Positions 44,769 through 56,581 of a stretch of 64,000 bases of DNA are shown here, piece by piece; within the stretch, counting starts at the first letter, position 1; every line of letters starts with the position of its first letter. This DNA comes from Camellia lanceoleosa. Taxonomy: Eukaryota > Streptophyta > Magnoliopsida > Ericales > Theaceae. The notes below the pieces were generated by a model. The model had not been told where the DNA came from. It was given only the letters and a program-made list of their open reading frames with translations, and did no database searches. The position numbers were made by a program, and so were the translations under genes. Where the stretch lies: the NCBI GenBank assembly GCA_025200525.1, contig CM045761.1:100292182-100356181 (forward strand), in the 5' to 3' direction.

Positions 44769-45756
44769 TTAATATAGGCATGCAAGGCCCTCAAACATAC
44801 ACTTCTGAGTATCCAAAACCACTCATAGAACATGGTATCAAATGGAACAAGAATGGATTAGTATGATGGCAATAATGGAACACTAAAATGAGATAATCCA
44901 CACATCATGAAACCCTCAATCTTGTAAGATAGACAATGTGAACATGATATCAGTGGCAAGCAAGGTAAGCATGTATCAATGAGTATAGGTAGCATATGAA
45001 TGCAGGACTCAACGAAAACCATGAGGGCTCACATTTTTAGTGTGTGTGTGCCCAATCCGTGAGTGTCCACAATTGCCTGGCAGAGTTAATCCTAGTAGTG
45101 ATTAGATGGTTGGACCTTCGGCAAGAGAATCTAAGCACAACTAAGGAAAGTCAAACCACTAGGAATCAAGGGGTATTTGTTGAGTAAAGGCGGAGGTTCC
45201 CCCTCAATCAATCAATCAGATTTATTAATTTTTCTTGCTTTCTTTCTTTTAGGCACTTACTAGCAGATTTCATGCTCAAGAGTATGGAAACCAAACCAGA
45301 GAAGCATAGATAAAATAAGGATAGCATGGTTGGTGTCTCTGAGGTAGCCTTTTCCTCATGTCTTAATTACAAAGAATTGAGGAAAAAGTCATGGAGATGC
45401 AAAAAGATGGTAGGTGGGTAAGAGATTGAACATCACCCATGATATGCTAGTATAGGTCAATTCCTCTAGGAATGCACAATCACAATGCTAGTAGTCCATA
45501 GAGAAATTTGATCACTTATGCGGAAACCCCTGCAACAGTTTAACTCAAAGATGGGTATAGAATGAGATCATGAAATTAATTAGCATGTACATTCAAAATA
45601 AGCCATGGACAAATACGTGTGAACCTTGTAAGCAGCATGAGCTGTGTTCAAACAAATCTATGTGCAAAGATGACAAGTATCAATGACAATGAGATTATAA
45701 CATCCAGGCACACAGAACACCAATCACTCACATCCACTCATGCAACAAGACACACT
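44769..45756. other. Copia internal spacer, no gene seen
   Basis: About 1 kb between RNase H and the extra frame. No domain could be read on either strand. GTGTGTGTG (45,041) and a CT-rich patch near 45,230 are the only features. Confidence 0.5.
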
Positions 45757-46400
45757 CTAGTTTATGAACACTACTCCCAAGGTCTTTCTAAGGAACTCAA
45801 ACCTAAGAAGATCAAGGGGTTTTGTAAAAATGTTTGCTCTTTGATGCTCGGTGGGTACATGATCAAGAACAACAAGGCCCTCCTCAACTAACTCTCGAAT
45901 AAAATGGTGACTAATGTCAATATGTTTAGTGCAAGAGTGTTGAACAAGATTTCTAGAGATATTGATGGCACTTGTGTTATCACAGAAAAGAGTAAGGATG
46001 TCATCGTCTATCCTATAGTCATAAAGCATTTGCTTCATCTAAATCATTTGAGTACAACAACTCCCTGCAGCAATAGACTCAACCTCGGCAGTCGAAAGAG
46101 ATATGGCATTCTGCTTTTTGCTATGCTATGCAAACAAATTATTCATGAGGTAAAAACAACCTCTGGATGTGTTTTTGCGATCATCAGCACACCCTACCCA
46201 ATTGACATCAGAATAGCCAGTAATATCGGTCCTAGTGTCGGACGAGAACCAAATCCCATACCCTAAAGTCCCACTAACGTACTTGACAATACGCTTGATG
46301 ACTAGAAGGTGAGACGCTTTAGGACAAGCTTGATAACGGGCACAAACACCTACACTAAATTCAATGGCGGGTTGGTCGGCTGTGAGAAGACTCCCTAACA
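45757..46400 (-). pseudogene. Copia RNase H
   Basis: Two frames read through the RNase H domain of a Ty1/copia pol. The first (46,400-46,126) has FSVGVCARYQACPKASHLLV, YVSGTLGYGIWFS and GYSDVNWVGCADDRKNTSRG. After a stop the second (46,038-45,757) has the TLFCDNTSAINISRN block, TKHIDISHHFIRE and PTEHQRANIFTKPL, which marks the end of pol. The upstream end is cut by the Helitron at 46,401, exactly where the DPTLYRS text resumes at 49,906. Confidence 0.93.
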
Positions 46401-46511
46401 TTTATATAATAAAACAGAATGGATTTTAAAAATATATAAAATGTATCAGAGATATATTTCTTTTGAATGGCTCAAATCAATCCTAAAAATATATTAACGG
46501 TGTAGATCAAA

Positions 46512-47760
46512 GTGATTCCCGCTCAAACCCTCTCTGTTCTCTCTCTCTCTCCCACGTCTGCCCAAATACGTCTGCTTTCAGTACCACACGTTCTCCTCAA
46601 CTCCTCTCTACATGTTCTCTCTCTACACAACTGCCTTACCTCTCCCTCTACACCTAACCAACGGCATTTTCTTCACTCTCTTCTTCTCTGTGGCATACTA
46701 CCTCCTCCATCCCTCTCCCCGACGACCGCTTTTATCCTCGAAGAAGATCATCGCCTCCTTCCTTGCTCCGCCTCCGCCTCCTCCTCCACCGTTGTTGATT
46801 GCGCCACCCCTCTTGTGCCAAAACTGATACATCCTCTGGCTGTGCTTTTGGATTTCAATTTCAATTTACTCCAATTTCTACACAAACTTTACTCTCTCTT
46901 TGATCTCACTATCGTCTTCAAGAACAGAGGTATTTTACCCCAATTTTGTACATTCTGTTGATTGGGTTTGATTTTTTTTTCCCTTCTCTCTTTGTTCTTC
47001 TCCATCATTTCATTAATTCATACATTCATGAATACATTGATATATTTTTAGTTTCATCATCTGGGTTTAAAATTGGGTTTATTGGGCCTTCCAATCTATG
47101 TAATTTTGGGTTTGATTTCCTATTTTTATTAGAATTTGGTGGCCAATACAGACTTATAGGTTAAATCTACCTTCACAATTGTATATTGACAATTGGCGGT
47201 TTTCATTATTTTTTACCTCGATTACTATCTCTTCGTAGTTCTATGCATATGCATATTTGTTTTACCTAACACAGGCCCTCTATCATTGTCATTGCGATCC
47301 TTAATTAGAAATGAGAAGTAGAGTGGCAATAGGGGTGAAGAAAAGTGTTGAAATGTTGGCTTATACTGCCATGGCCATAACATGTTTGATAGTTTGCCTA
47401 TGAGAGACCTACCATAATGATCGAACACTGTTTTGCCCTGAGTTGCTGCTTCTCGATTGTCAAAATAGCACACACACTTGGTCTGCCATTGTCAATATAG
47501 TTTGCATGTGTAATTTGCTCTCACAATTTGCATAAACAGCTGGCTGTGCTTTCGGATTTCAATTTCTATTTACTCCTTCAATTTCTACACAGACTTTATT
47601 CTCTCTTTGATCTCACTGTTATCTTCAATTTCTACATAGACTTTAGTCATGTGGTCTTTCTTGAGTGTGTACCCTACTTTTCTCTCCTTCCTACAACTGT
47701 TCCCGTCTCTAAGGAAGACTTCATTCATATTGACTGCTTTTTATACTGAACATACTAAAC
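46512..47760 (+). other. Possible captured gene leader, duplicated in Helitron
   Basis: 46,530-46,760 is C/T-rich like a plant 5' leader. The stretch 46,839-46,920, which includes TTTGATCTCACT, recurs as an imperfect copy at 47,541-47,630. A 149-residue frame (46,512-46,961) is Ser/Leu/Pro-rich with no domain, so I do not call it a gene. The pattern fits capture and partial duplication of a host leader and intron, a known habit of plant Helitrons; the source gene is unknown. Confidence 0.4.
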
Positions 47761-49369
47761 TGATTCATATTGATTGTTTTCATATTGATGTATATCAGCA
47801 TGCACTAATATAGTTACTAAACTTATGCTGATCTACTCGAAAAAACTACAATTGGTGCAAAAGAAGATGGGAGGACATCTGAATAGGACATTCGACGAAG
47901 CAATTGGGGTTGTGCTTTTGTCTCTATCAAGGAGAATTTTCATGATTCTTGGTCTCATATTCAAAAGACGATGTGGAGATCGTTTAACCATAAATTTTAT
48001 CATCTATAGTGACTAAAATTCAAGATAAAGTTAGTAGAGATTCAAGGTAAGTCCCTGAGCTAGAGATTTAAGATAAAGTTAGTAGCATATCACTAAAACT
48101 CAAAGATTTTCAACTAATTCTATGAATAACTAGATATAACAATTAAGTATAAATATGCTAATAATATTGGAATCCCAATCATTAGTGCATTCATCTATAT
48201 GAGTAAACACAGCTGACACGCACTCCATAAGCTAATATTTAGAACCATAGAAAATCATTTTACACATATTTAGAACCATACAAAATCATTTTACACACAC
48301 ATACACACATATACGCATGCCTATATAAAGCCCTTAATCTAATCAACTCAAGAAAAAAAAAGGGGTGGGCAGTTGAGGCAAACCTCAGGTGCCATTGTTT
48401 TTACCAGTTACCAAACAGAAATTTCTGACTCTAGAGCAGAAACTGAACTGATTCTCACCAAGGTAATCTCTTTCTCCTTCTCTTTCTGCTCTGTTTTAAT
48501 TCTTGGAACTCTAGAAAATGAAAACCTCAACATCATTTTGATAGGTAAGAAAACCCACCATTTTGATAGCAATTTGTTTGAAACCTTTTTTTATTCTTCA
48601 AGTCACTGCCTCACTTCTTAGGGGTTCGTTTGGTTTTTCATTTCTAATTATGTATAATCTGAATTGCTAACCCCAAATCTTGATAAAACTTTACCTTTAT
48701 GAAATATTCATATATGTGGATGTATGCTTAAGTATTTGGTTGTAATCTTTGTTTAAAAAAATAGTCCAGTTAATTTTATTTAATGAACCTTGGGTTTAAT
48801 TTTAGTTAGATTTTCCCATTAACATTGATTTCAAAGAAGCAATTAGAACCTGTTTTTGAATTTTGAGATCCTTGGGTTTCATCATGTAACATTTTTTTAA
48901 TGAAGATAGTATTGTGTTATGTTTAGTTCACAAGTTGAGGCTCAATTTTACCATCAATTGGTCAACTGACTTGACAAGATCGGATGAAAAAAAAAACTCA
49001 CCCGCTTCTAATCGAATTATGATTTCAAACCCGTTTGGGAATTATGGTTTGAATGGGAGTGAAAAAAAATTGAGTTGACTCGGCCCTTTAGCTCTTTGGG
49101 GTGGGTGTGTAAACGAACTATTTGGGGTGGGTGTGTAACAAATAAAATTTTAAAGTCTGTTTCGGAATTATAATTTTTAATTAAAAATTTTAAAATCACC
49201 ATAAAATATTTTATAGATTTTTTTCTTTTTTTTTTATTATAAAAAATTAGAAAATTAACTAAGTTAGCATTTTTCAAATAGAGCCTAAATACAATTGAGA
49301 AGAGTTTTAACCCACTCTTTTGGTGTATGACAATATAATGTTTGTTTTTCTTATATAGTTATAATTTGA

Positions 49370-49580
49370 TTGGCAATAGTAGCACTAACTGGTGTGCATT
49401 TTAAATCTAATTTCTTTTAGCTTGCAGAGCACTGTCTGGTGTGCATTATTTGATATTTTATTTTATTTTATTTTTTTATATTTGATTTGTTTAAAATTGT
49501 ATATGTATTGTTTGATATTTAATTTTCAATTTAATTTGTTAAGATTGTAGAGCACTTACTGATGTGCTTTATTATATAGA
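49370..49580 (+). repeat. Degenerate repeats near the Helitron 3' end
   Basis: Three copies of a short phrase, AGCACTAACTGGTGTGCATT (49,380), AGCACTGTCTGGTGTGCATT (49,428) and AGCACTTACTGATGTGCTTT (49,552), are separated by AT-rich spacers containing TTTGATATTTAATTT-like text. GCAC and GTGC within each copy can pair, so each may form a small hairpin. Confidence 0.65.
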
Positions 49581-49876
49581 TTTAGTAAAAAAAAATTCTT
49601 TTTATTATAGATTTACTATACAATAACTTTAATTTATGTTTTTTGTTTAGTGTTTACAATTTTTTTTTACTTGCTCTTATATTTTGATTTGCAATATTGG
49701 TGAACATTATAAATCTGATATATTTGTTTCTTAATTTGCATTAAGATTAGGGGAGTTGTTATTTTATTTGAGTTTTATAGAGCATGTAATACAAACAAAA
49801 TTGTTACAAGTTTTTTAAGAAGAAAAATATTTCAATATATTTTTATAATTGCATTTTAATCTTAATATTATTTACA

Positions 49877-49905
49877 CCGTACCTTTAGGCACAGGCATAC
49901 TCTAG
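49877..49905 (+). terminator. Helitron 3' hairpin and CTAG terminus
   Basis: A 7-bp imperfect stem with a 4-base loop ends 11 bases before the terminal CTAG. In Helitron biology this hairpin ends rolling-circle transfer; it is not a transcription terminator as such. It defines the right boundary of the insert. Confidence 0.75.
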
Positions 49906-50790
49906 TACTTCTATAAAGGGTAGGATCTACATCAATGCTTGAGAAGTCTTTAGATAGGTAAAGACTCGTGCTCATAGAGGTTCGTGGATGTTTGACCGAC
50001 TCTAGACCGAACTTAAAATGAAGGTTCTTGGCATACTTGGTCTGAGAAACAAACATACCCGACGGTAACTGCTTAATTTAAAGCCCTAAGAAAAATGACA
50101 ATTCCCTCATCATGCTCATTTCAAACTCATGTGTCATGCAATCCAAGAAATATTTCACAAGAGATTCAAATGTGGATCCAAGCCCAATATCATCAATATA
50201 AATTTGAGTAACTAGGATGTGTGGCTTAGTATGTCTCACAAATAAGGTCTTGTCCACACTACCCCTTTGAAAGTCATTGTCAAGAATACCAAGCCCGAGT
50301 GGCTTGTTTCAATCCATACAATGCCTTTTCTAACTTGTAGACATGATTTGGAAACTTAGGGTCCTCAAACCCCTTCGGTTGCTTAACATAGGTTTCTTCT
50401 TTCAAGTACTCATTCAAAAAAGCATTTTTCACATCTATTTGAAACAATTTAAATCCTAAAAAGCATGCAACAGCAAGTAAAATACAAACAAATTTCAGAC
50501 ATACAATAGGGGCAAATGTCTCATCATAGTCAACACGCTCTACTTATGTATAACCTTGAGCAACCGACCTAGCTTTGTTCCTAACCACTGTACATTCTCA
50601 TCAAATTTATTTTTAAAGATCCACTTGGTACCTATCACATTCATATCTCTAGGTCTAGTAACAAGGGTCCAAACTTTGTTACGTTCAAATTGACCTAATT
50701 CTTCATGCATTGTATTGACCCAACTGTCATCTAGTATGGCCTCTTTTACATTCTTAGGTTCAATTAAAGAAACATAACACATATGAGATA
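49906..50790 (-). pseudogene. Copia reverse transcriptase
   Basis: Open pieces at 50,782-50,540 and 50,056-49,868, with stop-broken text between them, read as RVT_2. Landmarks are SWVNTMHEELGQFERNKVWT, GTKWIFKNKFDENG-like text, FQIDVKNAFLN, and the active site QIYIDDIGLGS with both aspartates (near 50,190). Further on are MFVSQTKYAKNLHFKFGLES and DPTLYRS, at which point the Helitron interrupts. Frames change at least three times and several stops occur. Confidence 0.92.
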
Positions 50791-50809
50791 CCTCCTCCCG
50801 AATTTGCTT

Positions 50810-52111
50810 TCAGGTTTTCATTTGGTCTAAGGCACTCCCTATCACTTGTTGGATCGGATGATTCAACTTCACCCTTGCCAATGGCTCCAAGATAGGACTG
50901 GTAGTGAGTTGAGTAAGAGTGGTGGTGTCTCTTTGTACACTCTTTGGACTAGGGCTTGCCATGGGTTTTGATGTTTGTTTTCTTTCTTGAGGTTTGCCTT
51001 GCGTTTCTCCTTGACTTTGAGGTGTCATATCTAAAGGTTGAGAATCACCATCTTCTTCCTCATGTAGAGATGCTGTTAGAGAATCTGTGTCATCTACAAC
51101 CACATTGATAGATTCCATTATAGATAAAGTACGAAGATTGTAGACAAGAAAGGCTCTACTTGTGGTTGAATACCCTAGAAAAATACCTTTATCACTATGG
51201 GAGTCAAATTTGCCCAAAGGCTCTCTATCTTTGAAAATATAACACTTACTCCTAAAAGTTTTGAAATATTTTACATTAGGTTTCAACCCTTTCCACAATT
51301 CATATGGAGTTTGTAATGTGTCGGACCTTAGATATACATGATTCACCACATAAACAGCGGTATTTAAGGCTTCGACCCAAAACTTGGAAGAAAATTTCTT
51401 ACTAAGGAGCATGACCCTAACCATATCTTGAACAACCCTGTTAACTCCATTTTGTTGTGGGGTAATAGGTGCAAAAAATTCATGCTTAATGCCATGCATA
51501 TCACAAAAATCCAAAAATGAGCTATTCTCAAATTCATGATCATGATCAGTTCGAATTCTTATGATGCGCCCAATAGAAGCATCCTGTTCATTTTGGATTT
51601 TTAGGACCAAGGACTTGAAAGCATCAAACATATCAGATTTTTGTCTTAAAAAATTAACCCATGTGAATCAAATATAATCATCAACAGTTAAAAAAATATA
51701 TCTTTTACCTCTAATGCTTTCTGTATGAGTGGGTCCCATAAGATCCATATGAACAAGCTCAAGAGGACACTTGGTTGTTAAGCTATTCACCTTCTTGTGA
51801 GGGGCTTTAGTTTTCTTCCCTAATTGACATGGCCAGCACACCTGGTTCACAGTCTTATCCATTTTGGGCACTCCTATCACAATCTCTTTGTTGGCTATCT
51901 TAGTTAGGTCTTTGCAATTGATGTAACCTAATCGTTGATGCCATAAGTCTAGATTACTTATGATGGCCGAGTGCCCAGTGAGATCATTAATAGTAACAAT
52001 CCGGTAGCAATTATCAAATGTGCGAACCCCATGCATGACAGTATTTCCATTTTTGTCCAAAATTTCACATTTATTTATTTTTTTTAAATAATACCTCATG
52101 ATGTGAGTCAC
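50810..52111 (-). pseudogene. Copia integrase with GAG-pre-integrase domain
   Basis: The pre-integrase and zinc region (52,111-51,668) shows LWHQRLGYINCKDLTKIA, then VCWPCQLGK. The second zinc-binding His reads Y (GYIN for GHLN). The catalytic core has LVHMDLMGPTHTES with the first aspartate and RIRTDHDHEFENS with the second. After TPQQNG the text is VNRVVQDM, where the catalytic glutamate (family: VVERKNR) has been lost. A stop at about 51,668 splits the core. After it FRSKCYIFKDREPLGKFD and DKGIFLGYS mark the integrase C-terminus, and a linker to RT follows. Confidence 0.94.
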
Positions 52112-52620
52112 ACATTTGACTAATGCTCAAAAGATTAGCTTTAAGGCCGTTAACAAGCAAAACATTTTCCAAATTAGGAAGACCAACGACACTTATAGAG
52201 CCCTTACCAATGACTCTAAAGGTGCCACAATCTCCAAAGGTAACAATTCTTCCTTCATATTTCTCAAGGGATGTGAAGTAGGATTTGTCACCTGACATGT
52301 GACGAGAGCACCCACTATCAAGATACCACATGTACGAGTCACATGCTTTTAGTGTAGAGTAAACAACAAAGCAAGTCAAATCACTCTTTCTCACCCATAT
52401 CTTTTTGGTCTTCATCGAAGGAGGACTGGCATTCTTGGTAGATGTCTTAGCGTTGGGAACACCATTATAAATCCTGGTATTCTGCCTAAACATGTAAGGT
52501 TGTCTCCTAACCCATGAAGTATTAGTGTTTTTAACTTTTTAAGACACCCTACCAAATAACTCAAAACAGTAAGGGAAAATACGGCCATACCTACCACAAT
52601 GATGACAAATAAAAATAGGT
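52071..52620 (-). pseudogene. Copia second zinc knuckle and protease
   Basis: At about 52,555-52,620 the text FICHHCGRYGRIFPYCFEL is a decayed CCHC knuckle, of the second kind found between gag and protease in Sireviruses. The protease follows, with YMWYLDSGCSRHMSGDKSYF carrying the DSG active-site triad, then GKGSISVVGLPNLENVLLV and LLSISQMCDS. It joins the pre-integrase domain after a frame change near 52,090. The knuckle's His reads R (GRI for GHI). Confidence 0.88.
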
Positions 52621-52789
52621 TTTACCTCAATTTCATTGATCATGCCATTTTTTGATGGGGAGACTTGTCATCCTGTTGAATCTTCAGCTTTCCCTTTGCT
52701 TGAATCTTTTTGTTATGAGATGTAGTGGCCTTCTCATTTTACAGTGTAGCAACACCATAGCATATCCCACTTTTGTCACAGCCCATTTG

Positions 52790-53275
52790 TTAAGACCCAA
52801 TGATGTCTTCTAGTGTCTTTGATCCTCTATTCCACATGTCAATTGTAGCTCTATTACTCTTGAGCTCTTCCTCTTTTTGGCCAACTAGCTCTTCCAAAGC
52901 AACTTGAGATATCTCGAAGGATTCAATATTTTCTTCATATGTAGCATAGATTTTCAGAAGCTCATTCATCTCGGTCTCACAGGTCAAGAGCTTTGCACCG
53001 ATAGCTTGTCTATCACTTGGGATCATGATGACATCCTTCCTAGCTACATAGATCTCCTTCTTTAGCTTGACATTCTCACTTTCACATGCTTTGAGTTTGA
53101 AAGTGAGTTTGTCATTCAACTTGGATAAGTTCAGAGATTCCCTGTATAGCTTTTCATAAGCTTGTTGAAGCTCTTCACCATCTATATCATCATCATCTTC
53201 TGAGATTTCATCATCTTTTTTTTTTTCTCTTCCTCCTTGAGAGAATCTAGTCGAGCAACTAAGGGATTGATGTGG
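52790..53275 (-). pseudogene. Copia gag C-terminal acidic coiled coil
   Basis: Text begins with Lys/Glu-rich and poly-acidic residues (DEISEDDDDIDGEELQQAYE). It continues as a long coiled coil at 53,119-52,790: LNDKLTFKLKACESENVKLK, then LLTCETEMNELLKIY and EELVGQKEEELKSN. This is the usual region between the two zinc knuckles of Sirevirus gags. One frame break occurs near 53,225 in a T-run. Confidence 0.8.
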
Positions 53276-53462
53276 ATATTACTGGATTGTTATGAAGATG
53301 ACTCTACTCTTTCATGGAATTGCATAAGAACAACCCATGCATCTTTGGCATTCTTGCAATGAGAGATCCGATGTTGTTCTCCTTCAGATAGTGCTTCTTA
53401 GATGGTATTTAGAACTTTTTCACTACTCTCCATGTTAACCCTTTCAATAGCATTCAACTCCT
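53276..53462 (-). pseudogene. Second gag-like segment, distal part
   Basis: Minus-strand text reads LNAIERVNMESSEKVLNTI, a stop, then EGEQHRISHCKNAKDAWVVL. This is the middle of a copia UBN2-type gag (the family reads ALNAI, then AKEAWD). It continues in frame from the piece at 56,582-56,797 if the solo LTR between them is disregarded. It has no zinc knuckle of its own before the coiled coil begins. Confidence 0.75.
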
Positions 53463-56400
53463 TGTAGACACCCCATTTTGACTGTCCTTAAGACTTGGGT
53501 GCCTTATTCCGAACACTCGATGATGAAATGTTAGGCTGTGCAATCATTCGAATCTTCAGCAAAAGAATTCAGTTTTCAGCTTATAATCCCAACCTTACAC
53601 CTCATTTTACCAAAATATTTTAGACCCTTAAAAATCATATTTTCAAACTCTTGATCCGGTTGTGGGTAGTTTGGACCTGGTCGTGGGTATTTAGGGCCGG
53701 TCGGTCCCCTTACCAGTCAGACCAAAATTAGACCAGGCAGGCCACTTTTTGAGCCAGTCGTACAATTCATTGGTCGACCGGCCATCTTCAGCGACAACAG
53801 ATATTTTGAGACAGCCAGTTGTCATATGTGCATGCCTTGCACCAGTTGTCTCTTTCTTGATATTTCTGATGTAAGAAGGTGCTTTTCTATAAATACAAGC
53901 CCTCCCCCTCATGGTTTGGGGTTAGAAAAAAATATCCAAGAGCCTATAGCTTGCTTAACATTCCTCTCTCCTCTCTTGCAATATACACACACAATAGATA
54001 CACTATACAAGCTGGACTTGAGGCTTTTGCTGAGATTTTGAATACCATTTTAGCTCTTTGAGAGTGCTTGGTTTGTGGTTTGATAAATAAGAAGTTTTTC
54101 CTCTCTTTCAAGAGGTAAACTTTGAGCTATTTTACCATCTTTTCTCTTTCTTTTTTTTGCCTTTTCATATTGATTTCAGAGCTATTTTGAGCTTAAAAAT
54201 GTGGTTAAAACTTGGTTACGAGTGAGCTAGCCACCCTTTCATTGGCTAGCTCACTAGTTGTAAACCTCTTTGTTTTTCTTCCATTTTTTTGCTTTCCTTT
54301 CATTTCTTTTGGTTCAGTTTCAATCCCTTTTAGCATGTTTTTAGGTTGTTTTTGTGTGATATTAAATGAATATGGGCTTATAGAAGGGTCCTAGTCCTCC
54401 CCACTACTTGTGCTCTTACTTCTTATGCTTTGAATATCATATTTGTGTTATTGTAAGTCCTCTTGGATTTGGCGTGTTTAGGATATAGCGGCCAATCCAT
54501 TGACTTGATCGTCTTTACCTTGTTGTAGCTTTATGTGGAACCTTGTGGTCATGGGAAGATTAGAGCTTAGGCTTAGCCACCCCGCCACAAGTTTGCTTAA
54601 CTAGTGTAAATTTCTTGCTTTCATATTCTTGTTGTCCACCTTGAAGCTAGGTAGTAACTTATGTGTTCAAATTGTTGAAAAACTCTCTTTTCAATCTCTT
54701 TTCGAAACATGGAAATGGGTGTCTCATCCTTACTCCATGAAAAAGAGGAGTTGTCAACAACTTTGGCAAGTTGTGTGTTTAAGTTTTGATAGAGAGCTTG
54801 CTTCTTGTCTCTTTTTGTTACTTGCTTTGATGCTCCAAGAGAGCCCTTTCTTGAGAAGTGTTGAAAACTCTCTCCTAGTTCCAATTTGTAGCATGGAAAT
54901 GGATGTTTCATCCTTATTCCATGAGTAGGGAGATAAGTTGACAACTCTTTTTGAGTTGTTACTTTTGTTCCTCTTTGGTTGCTCTATGATCATCATGTAC
55001 TATCTTGTGACTTGATGATTTTTTAGTTAAGCATGCCTACCTCTTCCTTGACCAATTTCATGATGGGAAGGAGGTAATGTTTGTCTTTTGTTTTGTTTAT
55101 TGAATTCTTATCTTATTGCTTCTAAAGATCATCTTGCAACAAATTTGCATTGGTTAATGATTTGAGAAGTGAATCTACTCCTCCCTTGAATATCTTCATG
55201 ATAAGGAAAGGGCAGAGAGGACAAACATCTCTGAGAAACATTATGTCTGCACTGTTTTCACCTTAGTGCACAAAATAGTCTTTTTACTAAAAATAGGGCA
55301 CGGTTGGATTTCGTTGTACTAGGTCGAGCCTCATTTTGGGCCGGTCGAGCCCCAAAGTATGGTACACAGTGCAATTTGCTGAAAACACATAGCAGTGGCT
55401 AAGGGTGAAATAGAGCAGTTTCCTAGAAGGCAAACAGAGCAGTTTCTGAGGACTGCCTTTGTTGGCGCACATGTGATCCTTGTTCATTCTTTATATATTA
55501 TTGTTGTAATATTATTATTGTAATAAATTAGGTAATTATTCATTCAGATTTGTAATTAATTAGAACATTTGAACATTCAGACTCTCTTGTGCGAGGGCAA
55601 ATTTGTAACACTTGTAATATCGTGGTAGCATCATATTTTTTGTTTCATATCATTGCCATGCATAAATATCTATTTTTGCATGCATTAGGTTCGGTTCATC
55701 ACTCTAACACCATTGTCATTTCTTATTTACTTGAATATGTGCATCGCCGCATGCTTTGAGTTGATTCATATGACATGTTAAAAATCGAACCTAGTAGTTG
55801 CATTTTGTATGTGTTGCATTAGTCACCTTGCATATTAGAGCATGCAGTTTTCTAATTATTTTCTTCTCTATTGGCTTGCCTCGGTTGAGTACTAGGTGAG
55901 CATTTCTTGCTTTAGCATATTGCATATGTGTTTGTATTGCCATATCAAGCATATTTACCATGAGACTAAGTGCTTATTTGATATACCTATTTGAATACCT
56001 GTGAATGAAGACTATTTCGCTTAACTTGGGATGATTTGATTAATGTACATATTTTTTGAGTAACACATATTCAAAACTCTTTTCAAAACAAACATAAAAT
56101 CAAAGCATTCCAAAGTGGAAGAAATAGTCTATACTTGTGTGCCTCACATAGTAAGTTAGCATTATTAATCGAAACAATAGCATATAATGTACATAAAAAT
56201 CACATCATGATTAGTAGAGGCCAATCTTTGATCGGGAGAGGAGGGTGCTCAATTCATGACCTTCTTCTCTCATACCTAAGTTCTCGAGCCGAGACACTTT
56301 GGTAATGACAGATGAGTGGCCTTTGGCACAAGTCACGGGTTTCCTAAATTTTTCAAAAATATTTAGGTGGCGACTCTGAAATCTAGCAATGCAGTCCATT

Positions 56401-56581
56401 TCTGGCATCTCTGATGATAAATGGATTTCCTAGGATTTGTCGGATTTGGACTCTCGTTTGTGTTTTTTCTGTTTCACGTTGCAATTATGAAACTAGATTC
56501 AGAACCACGGGATTCCGAATAGTAGGGCTATTGTATCTGAGGAGACTGAACCCCTCCGAGGAGCACGAAAAGCAAGTTACA
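53463..56581 (+). mobile_element. Solo LTR, Tat/Ogre type, inside copia gag
   Basis: A 3,119-bp LTR begins TGTAGACACCCCATTTTGAC and ends AAAGCAAGTTACA, flanked by a perfect 5-bp duplication CTCCT (53,458-53,462 and 56,582-56,586). The interrupted gag frame is continuous across it. TATAAATA lies at 53,888-53,895, preceded by a CCGGTCG motif ladder. The phrase AGGTGGCGACTCT at about 56,373, often seen at the primer site of Tat elements, lies 200 bp inside the LTR end here. It is therefore either part of the LTR or a relic of a different recombination. Confidence 0.92.
53656..53776 (+). promoter_or_regulatory. CCGGTCG-type motif ladder upstream of TATA
   Basis: RGTYG-type cores start at about 53,658, 53,679, 53,699, 53,715, 53,735, 53,756 and 53,772. 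The fifth reads AGGCA. The spacings 21, 20, 16, 20, 21 and 16 resemble a unit of three motifs repeated every 57 bp. The last contains the palindrome GGTCGACC. The TATA box follows at 53,888. A further pair, GGTCGAGC, lies at 55,322/55,343 (21 bp). Confidence 0.55.

Larger units (their letters stand above)
46401..49905 (+). mobile_element. Non-autonomous Helitron, 3.5 kb
   Basis: The right end is CATACTCTAG followed by T, preceded by a hairpin with CCGTACC (49,877-49,883) against GGCACAG (49,888-49,894), loop TTTA. The stem has two mismatches that look like decay of GGTACGG. The left end is TTTATATAA after an A, where TC is expected; a C-to-T change explains it. Insertion is between A and T with no duplication: CCCTAACA on the left joins TACTTCTATA on the right, restoring the copia pol frame at the LYRS block. 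There is no Rep/helicase. The interior contains leader-like, TATA-containing and duplicated sequence, possibly captured gene fragments. Confidence 0.85.

Noticed and set aside
46512..46961. 149-residue frame inside the Helitron
   Set aside because: Composition is that of a pyrimidine-rich leader; no domain, and part of it recurs as a non-coding duplicate.
56373..56581. Tat-type primer site AGGTGGCGACTCT as the LTR end at 56,373
   Set aside because: The CTCCT duplication and gag frame continuity place the end of the insert at 56,581; the phrase alone does not outweigh this.
53463..56581. A full Tat element inside the copia gag
   Set aside because: No gag, pol or second LTR is present within these 3.1 kb; it is a solo LTR.
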